A stretch of 22,346 bases of DNA, from NCBI GenBank assembly GCA_964617105.1, contig CAZTWC010000023.1, forward strand, positions 1 to 22,346, written 5' to 3'. Under the pieces are notes generated by a model. That model did no database searches and was not told the origin of the DNA. It saw nothing but the letters and a program-made list of their open reading frames with translations. Positions 16,075-22,346 of this stretch are shown in pieces. Position numbers and translations under genes: made by a program. Within the stretch, counting starts at the first letter, position 1. Each line of letters opens with the position of its first letter. This DNA comes from CAZTWC01 sp964617105 [NCBI: uncultured Myxococcia bacterium] (GTDB lineage Bacteria; CAZTWC01).

Positions 16075-16440
16075 ATGAAAAATGTATTGATTGTCGATGA
16101 TTCCTTATCAATGAGAACTACGGTAAAAATGGTGTTGCAGGTAGCGGGTTATAATGTTAATGATGCCGAGGATGGTCTGGAGGCTTTGAATTTATTAAAA
16201 AACTATTGTCCAGATCTAATTTTGCTGGATGTAAATATGCCTAAAATGAATGGTTTGGATCTTTTGCGAGAGTTAAGGAAAATTCCCTCCTGCCGCTTAA
16301 TTCCAGTGATAATGCTTACCACCCGTACGGATGAGGAATCAATACAACGAGCGGAGAAAGAGGGGGTAAAGGGTTGGATAACCAAACCCTTTAATACCGA
16401 TGATTTAGTCAATATGGTTAATAACCTGTTGATTTGTTAA
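16075..16440 (+). CDS. Single-domain CheY-like response regulator
   Basis: This 121-residue receiver domain has no output domain. All key residues are visible: the acidic pair Asp8-Asp9 (LIVDDS), phospho-acceptor Asp52 (LLDVNMP), Thr82/Thr83 (MLTT) and Lys104 (TKP). It resembles the CheY-type regulators that act by protein contact in chemotaxis or phosphorelays. No histidine kinase or che gene is in the window. A consensus TATAAT (16034-16039) lies upstream but has no good -35 box. AAGGAC precedes the ATG by 8 nt. The gene converges with the PilZ-like gene, 34 nt between stops, with no clear terminator. Confidence 0.92.
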   Translation: MKNVLIVDDSLSMRTTVKMVLQVAGYNVNDAEDGLEALNLLKNYCPDLILLDVNMPKMNGLDLLRELRKIPSCRLIPVIMLTTRTDEESIQRAEKEGVKGWITKPFNTDDLVNMVNNLLIC

Positions 16441-16474
16441 AAGCTATATACCCAGAGTATAATTTACCAGAAAA

Positions 16475-16996
16475 TTATTTCCCCAAATAATCCTTCAGTG
16501 CCCTAATAACAAATTCTGAAAAAGGTGTTTCTTTTCGTTTTGAATCTATTTCTTCGATCAACCCGACCGGTATGGTGATGGCTTTGATCCGGGTTATATC
16601 CTTGGCATCCGCGGTTTTTACCAGAGGTGCAATATCATCGGTTCCATCCCTGACTGTATCGCCAAAGGTGAAACCCTGCTGGGGAGTCTCTGCAAAGTTA
16701 TTGAGCAGCACCTTAAATTCTTCATCACTAAGGGAAAGGTGGCTGAAACCGATCAGTTGTTTTCCGTTCTCTTCCTTTTTTACCCAATCGACCTGGGCGT
16801 GACAGGTCATCCGTTTGCGCCGGTTGTCGAATACCAGCCGCAGTTTGACGGTTTTACCCTCTTCTAACATGAAACTGCCAGAAGTAGCAGGTAAGGAGGC
16901 CTCAACTCCGTATTGTTCGGCAAAATTAGAATTGATTATAGGCGGGGTTTTGGCATAGCGGCAATATACATGACCTTCTAAGTGTCCATACTTCAT
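16475..16996 (-). CDS. PilZ-like domain fused to a ribbon-helix-helix-like C-terminus
   Basis: This 173-residue protein has two recognisable parts. Residues 35-100 look like the second half of a PilZ barrel: LEEGKTVKLRLVF, then AQVDWVKK and LIGFSHLSLSDEEFKVLL, the usual 'G-V-V-W...iG-F-LS-ee' pattern. The c-di-GMP-binding motifs (RxxxR and D/NxSxxG) are not visible in residues 1-35, so nucleotide binding is doubtful. Residues 137-173 (IKAITIPVGLIEEIDSK, then SEFVIRALKDYL) match a ribbon-helix-helix domain of the CopG/Arc type, usually DNA-binding and dimeric. A linker of about 35 residues joins them. AGGAG lies 9 nt before the ATG. It converges with the CheY-like gene. The combination suggests a regulator, but this is inference from short matches. 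Confidence 0.6.
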   Translation of the reverse strand: MKYGHLEGHVYCRYAKTPPIINSNFAEQYGVEASLPATSGSFMLEEGKTVKLRLVFDNRRKRMTCHAQVDWVKKEENGKQLIGFSHLSLSDEEFKVLLNNFAETPQQGFTFGDTVRDGTDDIAPLVKTADAKDITRIKAITIPVGLIEEIDSKRKETPFSEFVIRALKDYLGK

Positions 16997-17066
16997 ATCG
17001 TTTTACTCCTGCAAATGGTGTTGATTGATAGAAAAATATCATTAAACTGTTTTAGTTGCATAATCT

Positions 17067-17096
17067 ATTATAGTAATAATAACATTAAATGAGCAA
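17067..17096 (-). promoter_or_regulatory. Possible promoter for the PilZ-like gene
   Basis: On the minus strand, TTGCTC (complement of 17091-17096) and a perfect TATAAT (complement of 17067-17072) are separated by 18 nt, about 70 nt ahead of the ATG at 16996. The -10 box is strong and the -35 box weak, in very AT-rich DNA. Confidence 0.4.
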
Positions 17097-17122
17097 AAAG
17101 GCTACCATCATCCATTTTTCTA

Positions 17123-17151
17123 TTATCAATAGTCGGAAATTTTGTTATAGT
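17123..17151 (+). promoter_or_regulatory. Likely σ70-type promoter for serC
   Basis: TTATCA (17123-17128) and TATAGT (17146-17151) are 17 nt apart, matching 4 of 6 and 5 of 6 consensus positions. Transcription would start near 17158, leaving a leader of about 60 nt before the ATG at 17218. It lies back-to-back with the minus-strand candidate at 17067-17096. Confidence 0.45.
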
Positions 17152-17217
17152 GTTTATGCTTTTTCTTAATTATATGGATCCTATGTATTAATGGTTATTT
17201 AGTGAAAGGAAAATGAT

Positions 17218-18306
17218 ATGAAACATAACCGTATTTATAATTTCAATGCAGGTCCTGCTGCCCTGCCCCTTCCTGTACTAGAGGAGATCCAAGAATCTTT
17301 GCTCAACTACAACAACAGCGGCATGTCTATTATGGAGATCAGCCACCGCTCCAAAGATTTTGACAATGTTATCAACGATGCCGTGGCCAGGACTAAACGG
17401 CTTTTAAAGTTGGACGACCGTTTTACCGTGCTCTTTATTCAAGGCGGCGCCAGTATGCAGTTTGCCATGATTCCCATGAACTTTCTGCCTGGCGACAGTA
17501 GCGCTGATTATATCAACACTGGAACCTGGTCCACCAAGGCTATTAAAGAGGCTCAGATTCAGGGTAAGAATCACCAGGTAGTGGCCTCTTCTGAAGACAA
17601 GAATTTCTCCTATATTCCCAAAAATATAAAGTTTTCTGATAATGCCACCTTTGTCCACCTGACCTCTAACAATACCATAAAAGGCACCCAGTGGCACAGT
17701 GTTCCCAATACCAACGGCAAGCCCATTGTAGCGGATATGTCCTCTGATATTATGAGCCGGTCATTGGATATGGATAAATTCGGGTTTATCTATGCCGGCG
17801 CCCAAAAGAATATTGGTCCGGCTGGGGTGTGTATGGCAATTATCAGGGATGATATGTTGAAATTGGTCTCCGATAATCTGCCTTCCATGCTGAAATACAC
17901 CACCTATACTGCTAAAAACTCCCTGTACAATACTCCTCCCTCATTTTCTATTTACACCATCCAGGTGGTGCTCAAATGGTTAGAGGAAACTATTGGCGGT
18001 TTAGACAAAATGGAGGAGATCAACCGTAAAAAAGGTGAGATCCTTTATGGGTACATCGATTCCAGTGATTTCTATCAGGGCACAGCTGAAAAAGATAGCC
18101 GTTCTTTGATGAATGTCACCTTCAGGCTTCCAAGTGAAGATTTGGAAAAAAAGTTTGTGGCTGATGGGCTGGAAAACCAAATGGGCGGGCTGAAAGGCCA
18201 CCGCTCTGTTGGCGGTTGCCGGGCCTCTATATATAATGCCAGTTCCATAGAGGCTATTGAGAATTTAGTGTCTTTTATGAAGGAGTTTAAACGCAAGAAT
18301 GGCTAA
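17218..18306 (+). CDS. serC: Phosphoserine aminotransferase
   Basis: This 362-residue protein is a full-length SerC: a PLP-dependent class V aminotransferase that converts 3-phosphohydroxypyruvate and glutamate to phosphoserine in serine biosynthesis. It also acts in pyridoxal phosphate synthesis in some bacteria. Signatures are NFNAGPAALP (8-17), ISHRSKDF (41-48), FIQGGAS (73-79), HLTSNNTIKGTQW (147-159), the PLP-lysine Lys197 in AGAQKNIGPAG, and the end motif GLKGHRSVGGCRASIYNA. Length equals the usual 360-365 residues. AAGGA lies 8 nt before the ATG. It is probably transcribed from the promoter at 17123-17151. The sensor phosphatase follows without a visible terminator, so read-through is possible. 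serA is not in the window. Confidence 0.97.
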   Translation: MKHNRIYNFNAGPAALPLPVLEEIQESLLNYNNSGMSIMEISHRSKDFDNVINDAVARTKRLLKLDDRFTVLFIQGGASMQFAMIPMNFLPGDSSADYINTGTWSTKAIKEAQIQGKNHQVVASSEDKNFSYIPKNIKFSDNATFVHLTSNNTIKGTQWHSVPNTNGKPIVADMSSDIMSRSLDMDKFGFIYAGAQKNIGPAGVCMAIIRDDMLKLVSDNLPSMLKYTTYTAKNSLYNTPPSFSIYTIQVVLKWLEETIGGLDKMEEINRKKGEILYGYIDSSDFYQGTAEKDSRSLMNVTFRLPSEDLEKKFVADGLENQMGGLKGHRSVGGCRASIYNASSIEAIENLVSFMKEFKRKNG

Positions 18307-18391
18307 ATAGTTGCCGTCCGATAACCCCTTCTGCTGACGCCGACGATTGGTAACAATTTACGAATCACAAACTGATCGGGACTATCAAGAT

Positions 18392-20944
18392 ATGTTAATC
18401 AGAAAAAATATTTATATTTCGACAGTGTTTTTTTTATTGCTTATAGTGTTTACCAATTTTGCCATAGCGGCCCAAAAACCCAAGGCCCAAAAACCCAAGG
18501 CCCAAAACGGTATTCTGGATTTGACATCCATAGATCTTGAACAAAAAGGTATAGTAGATCTAGAGGGAGAGTGGAAATTTATCTGGATGCAAGATAGCCC
18601 AGAATTTGCCCGCCCAGATTATAACGATGTCTCCTGGGATATAATTGATGTACCGGGATATTGGAACAATAAGACTGATACTGGCACAGGATATGCTTGG
18701 TATAGGCTGACTATTAAAATAGGGCCGGCTGTTTCCAAAATCTGGCGGGAAAAAGGGTTGAGTCTTTACCTGGGCCGTATCCATACTGCGGTTGATCTGT
18801 ATATAAACGGCAAAAAAGTGATAACCCTCGGGCAAGTTAGTAAAAGCAAAATAGATTCTTTCCCCAAGATATTACCGCAGCAAGTGGTTTTACTACCTAA
18901 ACTAATAAAATTATCTGAACACCAAGATAGTGTTGTAGTAGCAGTTCGAATCTCCAATTATCATCACAACAGCGGCGGTTTGGCTGCCAACCCCAAGTTG
19001 GGCCTTATCAAGAAGTTGAGTAAAGAACACTGGGACAATGATGTTCAAAACATGATAGTTCTGGGTATCCTGTTGATGATGTTTATCTATCATATGCTTT
19101 TATGGTTTGGTCGGCGTGAAGATAAGGCCAGTTTATTTTTTGCTCTTTTTTGTCTGTGTGTTTTTATGCGAAAAATAGCCACCGACAATTATTTCGAATT
19201 ATTTTGGCCCGCTACAGAACTGTATGAAATACGCTTCAAAATGGAGTATTTGACTATATTTCCCTTACAGATGCCAATTTTTGCCCTATTTTTACACCAT
19301 CTTTTTCCTAAAGAGATATCTAAAAGGTTTTTAAAAATAATAATTGGAGCCGGGTGTCTAATTGCCCTTTTAACCCTTTTGACCAATAGTATCACCTACT
19401 CAAGTTATCTGTTTATTTACCAGATAGCGCTTTTAGGCAGTTCTTTATGGCTATTTTTCTGCATAAGCATGGCGATTTACGCCCGGAGAGAATCTGCCTG
19501 GCTGGTTTTTGGGGGCAGTATGATTCTTATACTCACGATTGTGAATGATATGCTCTATGCTAATGAGATTATTCGCACTGCCTTTCTGACTCCTGTCGGT
19601 CTGGTAGTATTTATTTTATTACAATCTGCCATCCTGTCCAGCCGTTTTGCCAATGCTCACCGTCAGTCCAACAAACTTAGCCGCCAGTTAGGGGAAGTTC
19701 ACCGGATCGGAGTGGAAATATCCAAAATGCAAAACCTTTTTCCCTTGCTTGAAGAGTCTCTTAAATCTATGATCAACATCACTAAAATTCCCCGGGGAGT
19801 TGTCTATCTTTATGATGATAAAGATCAACTGTTGAAGGATATTGCCAATCATGGCTATACTGACAGATCAGAGATAGAATCACTTTATCAGCCAGGCAAG
19901 GGGATTATAGGCAAATGTTTTATAAACCAACAGACTATGGTGGTAGATTTTGTCCATAGCCACGAAATGGTAACTGGGAAAGCTGAGGCTGTCGGGCAAG
20001 ATACTATAGCCTCCATAGCAATTCCCCTCAAGTATCAGGATGAAATATTTGGAGTTATTATTTTGCAGAACCTGCCAGGAGTTAAAAAATATTCTTTTAA
20101 CCGCAGTGATATTTTTATTGCTGAAACTCTGTCGACCAATATAACTATCCAGGTCAAAAACATTGAACTTTTAAAAGAGACGGCAGAAAAAGCCAGAATG
20201 GATCAGGAGTTGAGGACCGCTCAAGCAGTACAGAAGGCTCTTTTCCCATCCAATGATTTTGTTTTTAAGAATCTCGATGTGGCTGGTTTTTTCTGCTCAG
20301 CATCAGAAACCGGCGGCGATTGGTACGGATATCTGCTGGACGGTGAAAAATACAGCTATATTCTAATTGGAGATGTTACCGGCCACGGAACACCGGCAGC
20401 GTTGGTAACTTCCGGAGTACGTAGTACCTGCTCGATTTTGGAAACTCTAAAGCAGGAATATCCTGATATTGTAATTTCTCCGAAAACAATTTTGCGTTAT
20501 CTCAATAACATTGTAACCGAAACCGGGCAGAAAAAATGGACTATGACTTTTTTTGTGGCCCGTTATGATAATGAAACCAAAGAGATGGTCTTTGCCAATG
20601 CTGGCCACAATTTTCCTTTTTACTATTCTTCTGCCAAAAATGCTGTGAAGTCTTTATTGGCCAGAGGCAATCGTCTGGGAAATGAAAAAAATGAAAAATA
20701 TTGGGAGGAGTCTATTCAACTGAACTCTGGAGATAAAATTTTATTTTACACCGATGGGATAATTGAGTGCACTAATGAAAAGGGAGTGGAATACGGGAAA
20801 AGAAGGATTAAAAAGTTATTAACCGCCAACCAGGAATTATCAGCGGAAAAATTACGGGATAAATTGGTTAAAGATGCCTTTGGTTTTTTTGGCGAAGAGC
20901 CCCGGGCAGATGATGTTACCCTGGTGGTAGTAAATTTTCCCTAA
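18392..20944 (+). CDS. 7TMR-DISM membrane sensor with GAF and SpoIIE/PP2C phosphatase domains
   Basis: This 850-residue protein has a clear order. A signal peptide (about 1-30) precedes a short QKPKAQKPKAQ repeat, then a periplasmic jelly-roll domain (about 50-210; GEWKF, DVPGYW, YAWYRL, LYLGRIHTAVDLYINGK) like 7TMR-DISMED2/glycosidase sugar-binding modules. Next come seven hydrophobic helices (about 220-415), a linker coil, a GAF domain (about 440-590) and a SpoIIE-type PP2C phosphatase (about 605-850). Phosphatase metal motifs are GGDWY (641-645), GDVTGHGTPAAL (660-671), YTDG (786-789) and DDVTLVVV (840-847). Such proteins dephosphorylate anti-sigma-factor antagonists in partner-switching pathways. 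ATG 18392 gives a normal signal peptide; a TTG at 18347 extends the frame but is unsupported. No anti-sigma gene is adjacent. The metallopeptidase gene begins 11 nt downstream, so they form one operon. Confidence 0.9.
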   Translation: MLIRKNIYISTVFFLLLIVFTNFAIAAQKPKAQKPKAQNGILDLTSIDLEQKGIVDLEGEWKFIWMQDSPEFARPDYNDVSWDIIDVPGYWNNKTDTGTGYAWYRLTIKIGPAVSKIWREKGLSLYLGRIHTAVDLYINGKKVITLGQVSKSKIDSFPKILPQQVVLLPKLIKLSEHQDSVVVAVRISNYHHNSGGLAANPKLGLIKKLSKEHWDNDVQNMIVLGILLMMFIYHMLLWFGRREDKASLFFALFCLCVFMRKIATDNYFELFWPATELYEIRFKMEYLTIFPLQMPIFALFLHHLFPKEISKRFLKIIIGAGCLIALLTLLTNSITYSSYLFIYQIALLGSSLWLFFCISMAIYARRESAWLVFGGSMILILTIVNDMLYANEIIRTAFLTPVGLVVFILLQSAILSSRFANAHRQSNKLSRQLGEVHRIGVEISKMQNLFPLLEESLKSMINITKIPRGVVYLYDDKDQLLKDIANHGYTDRSEIESLYQPGKGIIGKCFINQQTMVVDFVHSHEMVTGKAEAVGQDTIASIAIPLKYQDEIFGVIILQNLPGVKKYSFNRSDIFIAETLSTNITIQVKNIELLKETAEKARMDQELRTAQAVQKALFPSNDFVFKNLDVAGFFCSASETGGDWYGYLLDGEKYSYILIGDVTGHGTPAALVTSGVRSTCSILETLKQEYPDIVISPKTILRYLNNIVTETGQKKWTMTFFVARYDNETKEMVFANAGHNFPFYYSSAKNAVKSLLARGNRLGNEKNEKYWEESIQLNSGDKILFYTDGIIECTNEKGVEYGKRRIKKLLTANQELSAEKLRDKLVKDAFGFFGEEPRADDVTLVVVNFP
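18471..18500 (+). repeat. Two exact 15-bp tandem copies (CCCAAAAACCCAAGG)
   Basis: Two adjacent identical 15-mers at 18471-18485 and 18486-18500, plus a partial third (CCCAAAAC), encode the QKPKAQKPKAQ linker right after the signal peptide of the sensor phosphatase. Being a multiple of three, copy-number change would keep the frame and only lengthen or shorten the linker. Confidence 0.85.
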
Positions 20945-20955
20945 AACTATCACTC

Positions 20956-22346
20956 ATGAAAAAAATAATTTTATTATTGGGAGCAGTAGTTTTAATGCTC
21001 CTCTATCTATATTGGCCCGAAAGTAGCCACCTTGAGTTTCAATCCTGGGATATAGATGTTCAACCTGAATCAGAGGGCAATGTACAATTTACTGCCTGGC
21101 AAGTTCCTGAAAATTTGATAAAGGTGAGTTTGTGGAAAGATGGCGAGAATTTTGCTGAAAATAGCCAGAACCAGGGGGAACAAGATACTAAAGTCGGCCA
21201 GAATGAAAGCGGGACAATTTCTCCGCCAAAGACTCAGGGAAAAAAGAAACGCCAAAGAGGCAAAGGTAAATTGCCTAAGGTCGCTCCCTCTTTAAGCAAG
21301 GGAATTCACCTGTTGGTCAAATTACTCAATCAGAGATTGGAACATATTAGCAAAATGGCGCCCGTGTTGCTAACTCAGGGAAAAATGAACAAAGAGGTGT
21401 TGAAATTATTTCAAAATGGAAATTATCTGAAGGCCATGGAAAAAATGGATTTGCTGGCCTCCAAATATGCTAATGATCAGGAGGTGGTTTTTGCTTTTCA
21501 AACAGCCTGCTACTTGACCGTATTGAAATCTATAGAGAAGGGACATGATTTGCAGGGTTTGAAATGGCTGGAAAAGAGCATTACTTATCGATACCGGGAT
21601 TATAATTTTTGGCTGTTTGAGGCAATTATATTTTATCGAATGAGGCTTTACCAGGGAGCGGCTCTATCGTTTTCTAATATGATAAATCTAACTCTGCCTA
21701 TGGATGTCCTCAATGTTGCCGAATTTTACCTGGCCAGGATCAATCACGGATTAGGCAGATCTGAGCGTGGGTTGGAATATATCGAGAAATTTCTGCAGAG
21801 AAATCGAAATGACCGCCAGGCGGAAAAATTGAAAGAAGAGATCATTAAGGAGATAAAAAGAGATCAAAACCTGATTCTTCAACAAAACTCGGTGGTTTCA
21901 ATTAAATACCCGGCTGATTTGGCCAAAAAAGATTGGACAATAGCCTGTATCCAGGAAGGATTAACCAAAGGAAGCAGTTATCTATTCAGCACTTTTGGAC
22001 TACAGGTTGAACAATCTCCCCTGGTGGTGATTTACCAGAATAAAAAATATTTTCATAGCGCCACCGGAGCGCCCACCTGGAGTTCAGCCTTTTTTGACCG
22101 CAAGATAAGATTGCCGGTGGACAGCAAACATTTGGGCAAAAATTCCTATTGCCGTTATTTGCAAAAAATGGTGAGCCATGAATATGTGCATTACCTGTTA
22201 TTTATGGTGGCAGGTGGTAATTTGCCTATCTGGTTTCACGAGGGTTTGGCTCAACTAGTGAGTGGCGAATCGGATCAGTCCCGGTTGAAAACCTATAAAA
22301 TGTTTGCCAAATCGGGCTCGTTTATCCCTTTTACATCCCTGGAAGG
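20956..22346 (+). CDS. Membrane-anchored zinc metallopeptidase with TPR-like region (3' end outside window)
   Basis: From ATG 20956 the frame is open for 463 codons to the window edge, so the end is missing. A single hydrophobic segment (4-20) anchors it, followed by a Lys/Gln-rich linker (about 70-105) and TPR-like helices (about 145-305), including FQNGNYLKAMEKMDLL and FYLARINHGLG. The C-terminal part is a peptidase MA-like (gluzincin) domain: VSHEYVHYLL gives the HExxH zinc motif (His408, Glu409, His412), and WFHEGLAQLVSG supplies the third ligand Glu429. It should cleave proteins or peptides in the periplasm. It begins 11 nt after the phosphatase stop, with no distinct Shine-Dalgarno (CTATCACTC precedes the ATG), suggesting coupled translation and a shared role. 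The residues beyond 463 are not visible. Confidence 0.85.
   Translation, partial: MKKIILLLGAVVLMLLYLYWPESSHLEFQSWDIDVQPESEGNVQFTAWQVPENLIKVSLWKDGENFAENSQNQGEQDTKVGQNESGTISPPKTQGKKKRQRGKGKLPKVAPSLSKGIHLLVKLLNQRLEHISKMAPVLLTQGKMNKEVLKLFQNGNYLKAMEKMDLLASKYANDQEVVFAFQTACYLTVLKSIEKGHDLQGLKWLEKSITYRYRDYNFWLFEAIIFYRMRLYQGAALSFSNMINLTLPMDVLNVAEFYLARINHGLGRSERGLEYIEKFLQRNRNDRQAEKLKEEIIKEIKRDQNLILQQNSVVSIKYPADLAKKDWTIACIQEGLTKGSSYLFSTFGLQVEQSPLVVIYQNKKYFHSATGAPTWSSAFFDRKIRLPVDSKHLGKNSYCRYLQKMVSHEYVHYLLFMVAGGNLPIWFHEGLAQLVSGESDQSRLKTYKMFAKSGSFIPFTSLE

Noticed and set aside
16441-16474. Bidirectional terminator between the CheY-like and PilZ-like genes
   Set aside because: The 34-nt gap has no stable stem and no T-run.
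1-22346. CRISPR arrays, tRNA/rRNA genes, insertion sequences, attachment sites
   Set aside because: No regularly spaced repeats, tRNA-like cloverleafs, transposase or integrase genes, or long terminal inverted repeats were recognised on either strand by eye.

Overview
The window looks like chromosomal DNA of a Gram-negative bacterium of moderate GC content. It encodes an outer-membrane lipoprotein-sorting (LolA-like) protein, a β-barrel-like exported protein and a lipobox lipoprotein, so the cell has an outer membrane. A Maf-type (DUF115) glycosyltransferase suggests flagella or another glycosylated surface protein. The mix of RND/MMPL exporter, 7TMR-DISM/SpoIIE phosphatase, parvulin lipoprotein and DUF1566 protein would fit a deltaproteobacterium-like or related lineage. 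The sequence alone does not fix the taxon. I see no tRNA, rRNA, CRISPR array, insertion sequence or phage gene. No gap between genes exceeds 300 bases.

Layout. Positions 1-1785 (minus) hold a LolA-like protein followed after 3 nt by an exported β-barrel-like protein that runs off the window. Positions 1940-7273 (plus) hold five closely packed genes: a GT-B/GT9-like glycosyltransferase, a UDP-galactopyranose-mutase-like flavoenzyme, a xylose-isomerase-like TIM barrel sugar isomerase, an IolB-like cupin and a divergent DAHP-synthase-family enzyme. Positions 7284-12192 (minus) hold a two-gene unit, an RND/MMPL exporter followed by the Maf-type glycosyltransferase, converging on the sugar cluster. 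A small DUF1566 gene (12403-12768) has its own near-consensus promoter and hairpin terminator. Then follow a lipoprotein parvulin, a POT-like transporter, a CheY-like receiver, a PilZ-like/ribbon-helix-helix protein (minus), serC, a large membrane sensor phosphatase, and a partial zinc metallopeptidase with a membrane anchor.

How they may work together. The most interesting part is the plus-strand cluster at 1940-7273 together with the converging Maf gene. It looks like a compact pathway for making and transferring an unusual sugar. Its PEP-condensing enzyme keeps the metal ligands of DAHP synthase, but the Arg of the KPRT erythrose-4-phosphate motif is Leu, and a loop of about 26 residues is inserted at that spot. 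The IolB-like enzyme has lost one of the usual metal-binding His residues. The isomerase ends abruptly after its last catalytic Glu and is followed by what may be a remnant of another sugar-cupin gene. I infer a non-standard ulosonic-acid-like or cyclitol-like sugar destined for a flagellin or cell-surface glycan. This is a hypothesis, not something the sequence proves.

The second theme is envelope transport. The RND exporter, LolA-like protein and β-barrel protein are families often encoded together. Here they lie on the same strand but are separated by the sugar cluster. The right-hand third is mainly signalling and envelope proteolysis, plus one metabolic gene (serC).
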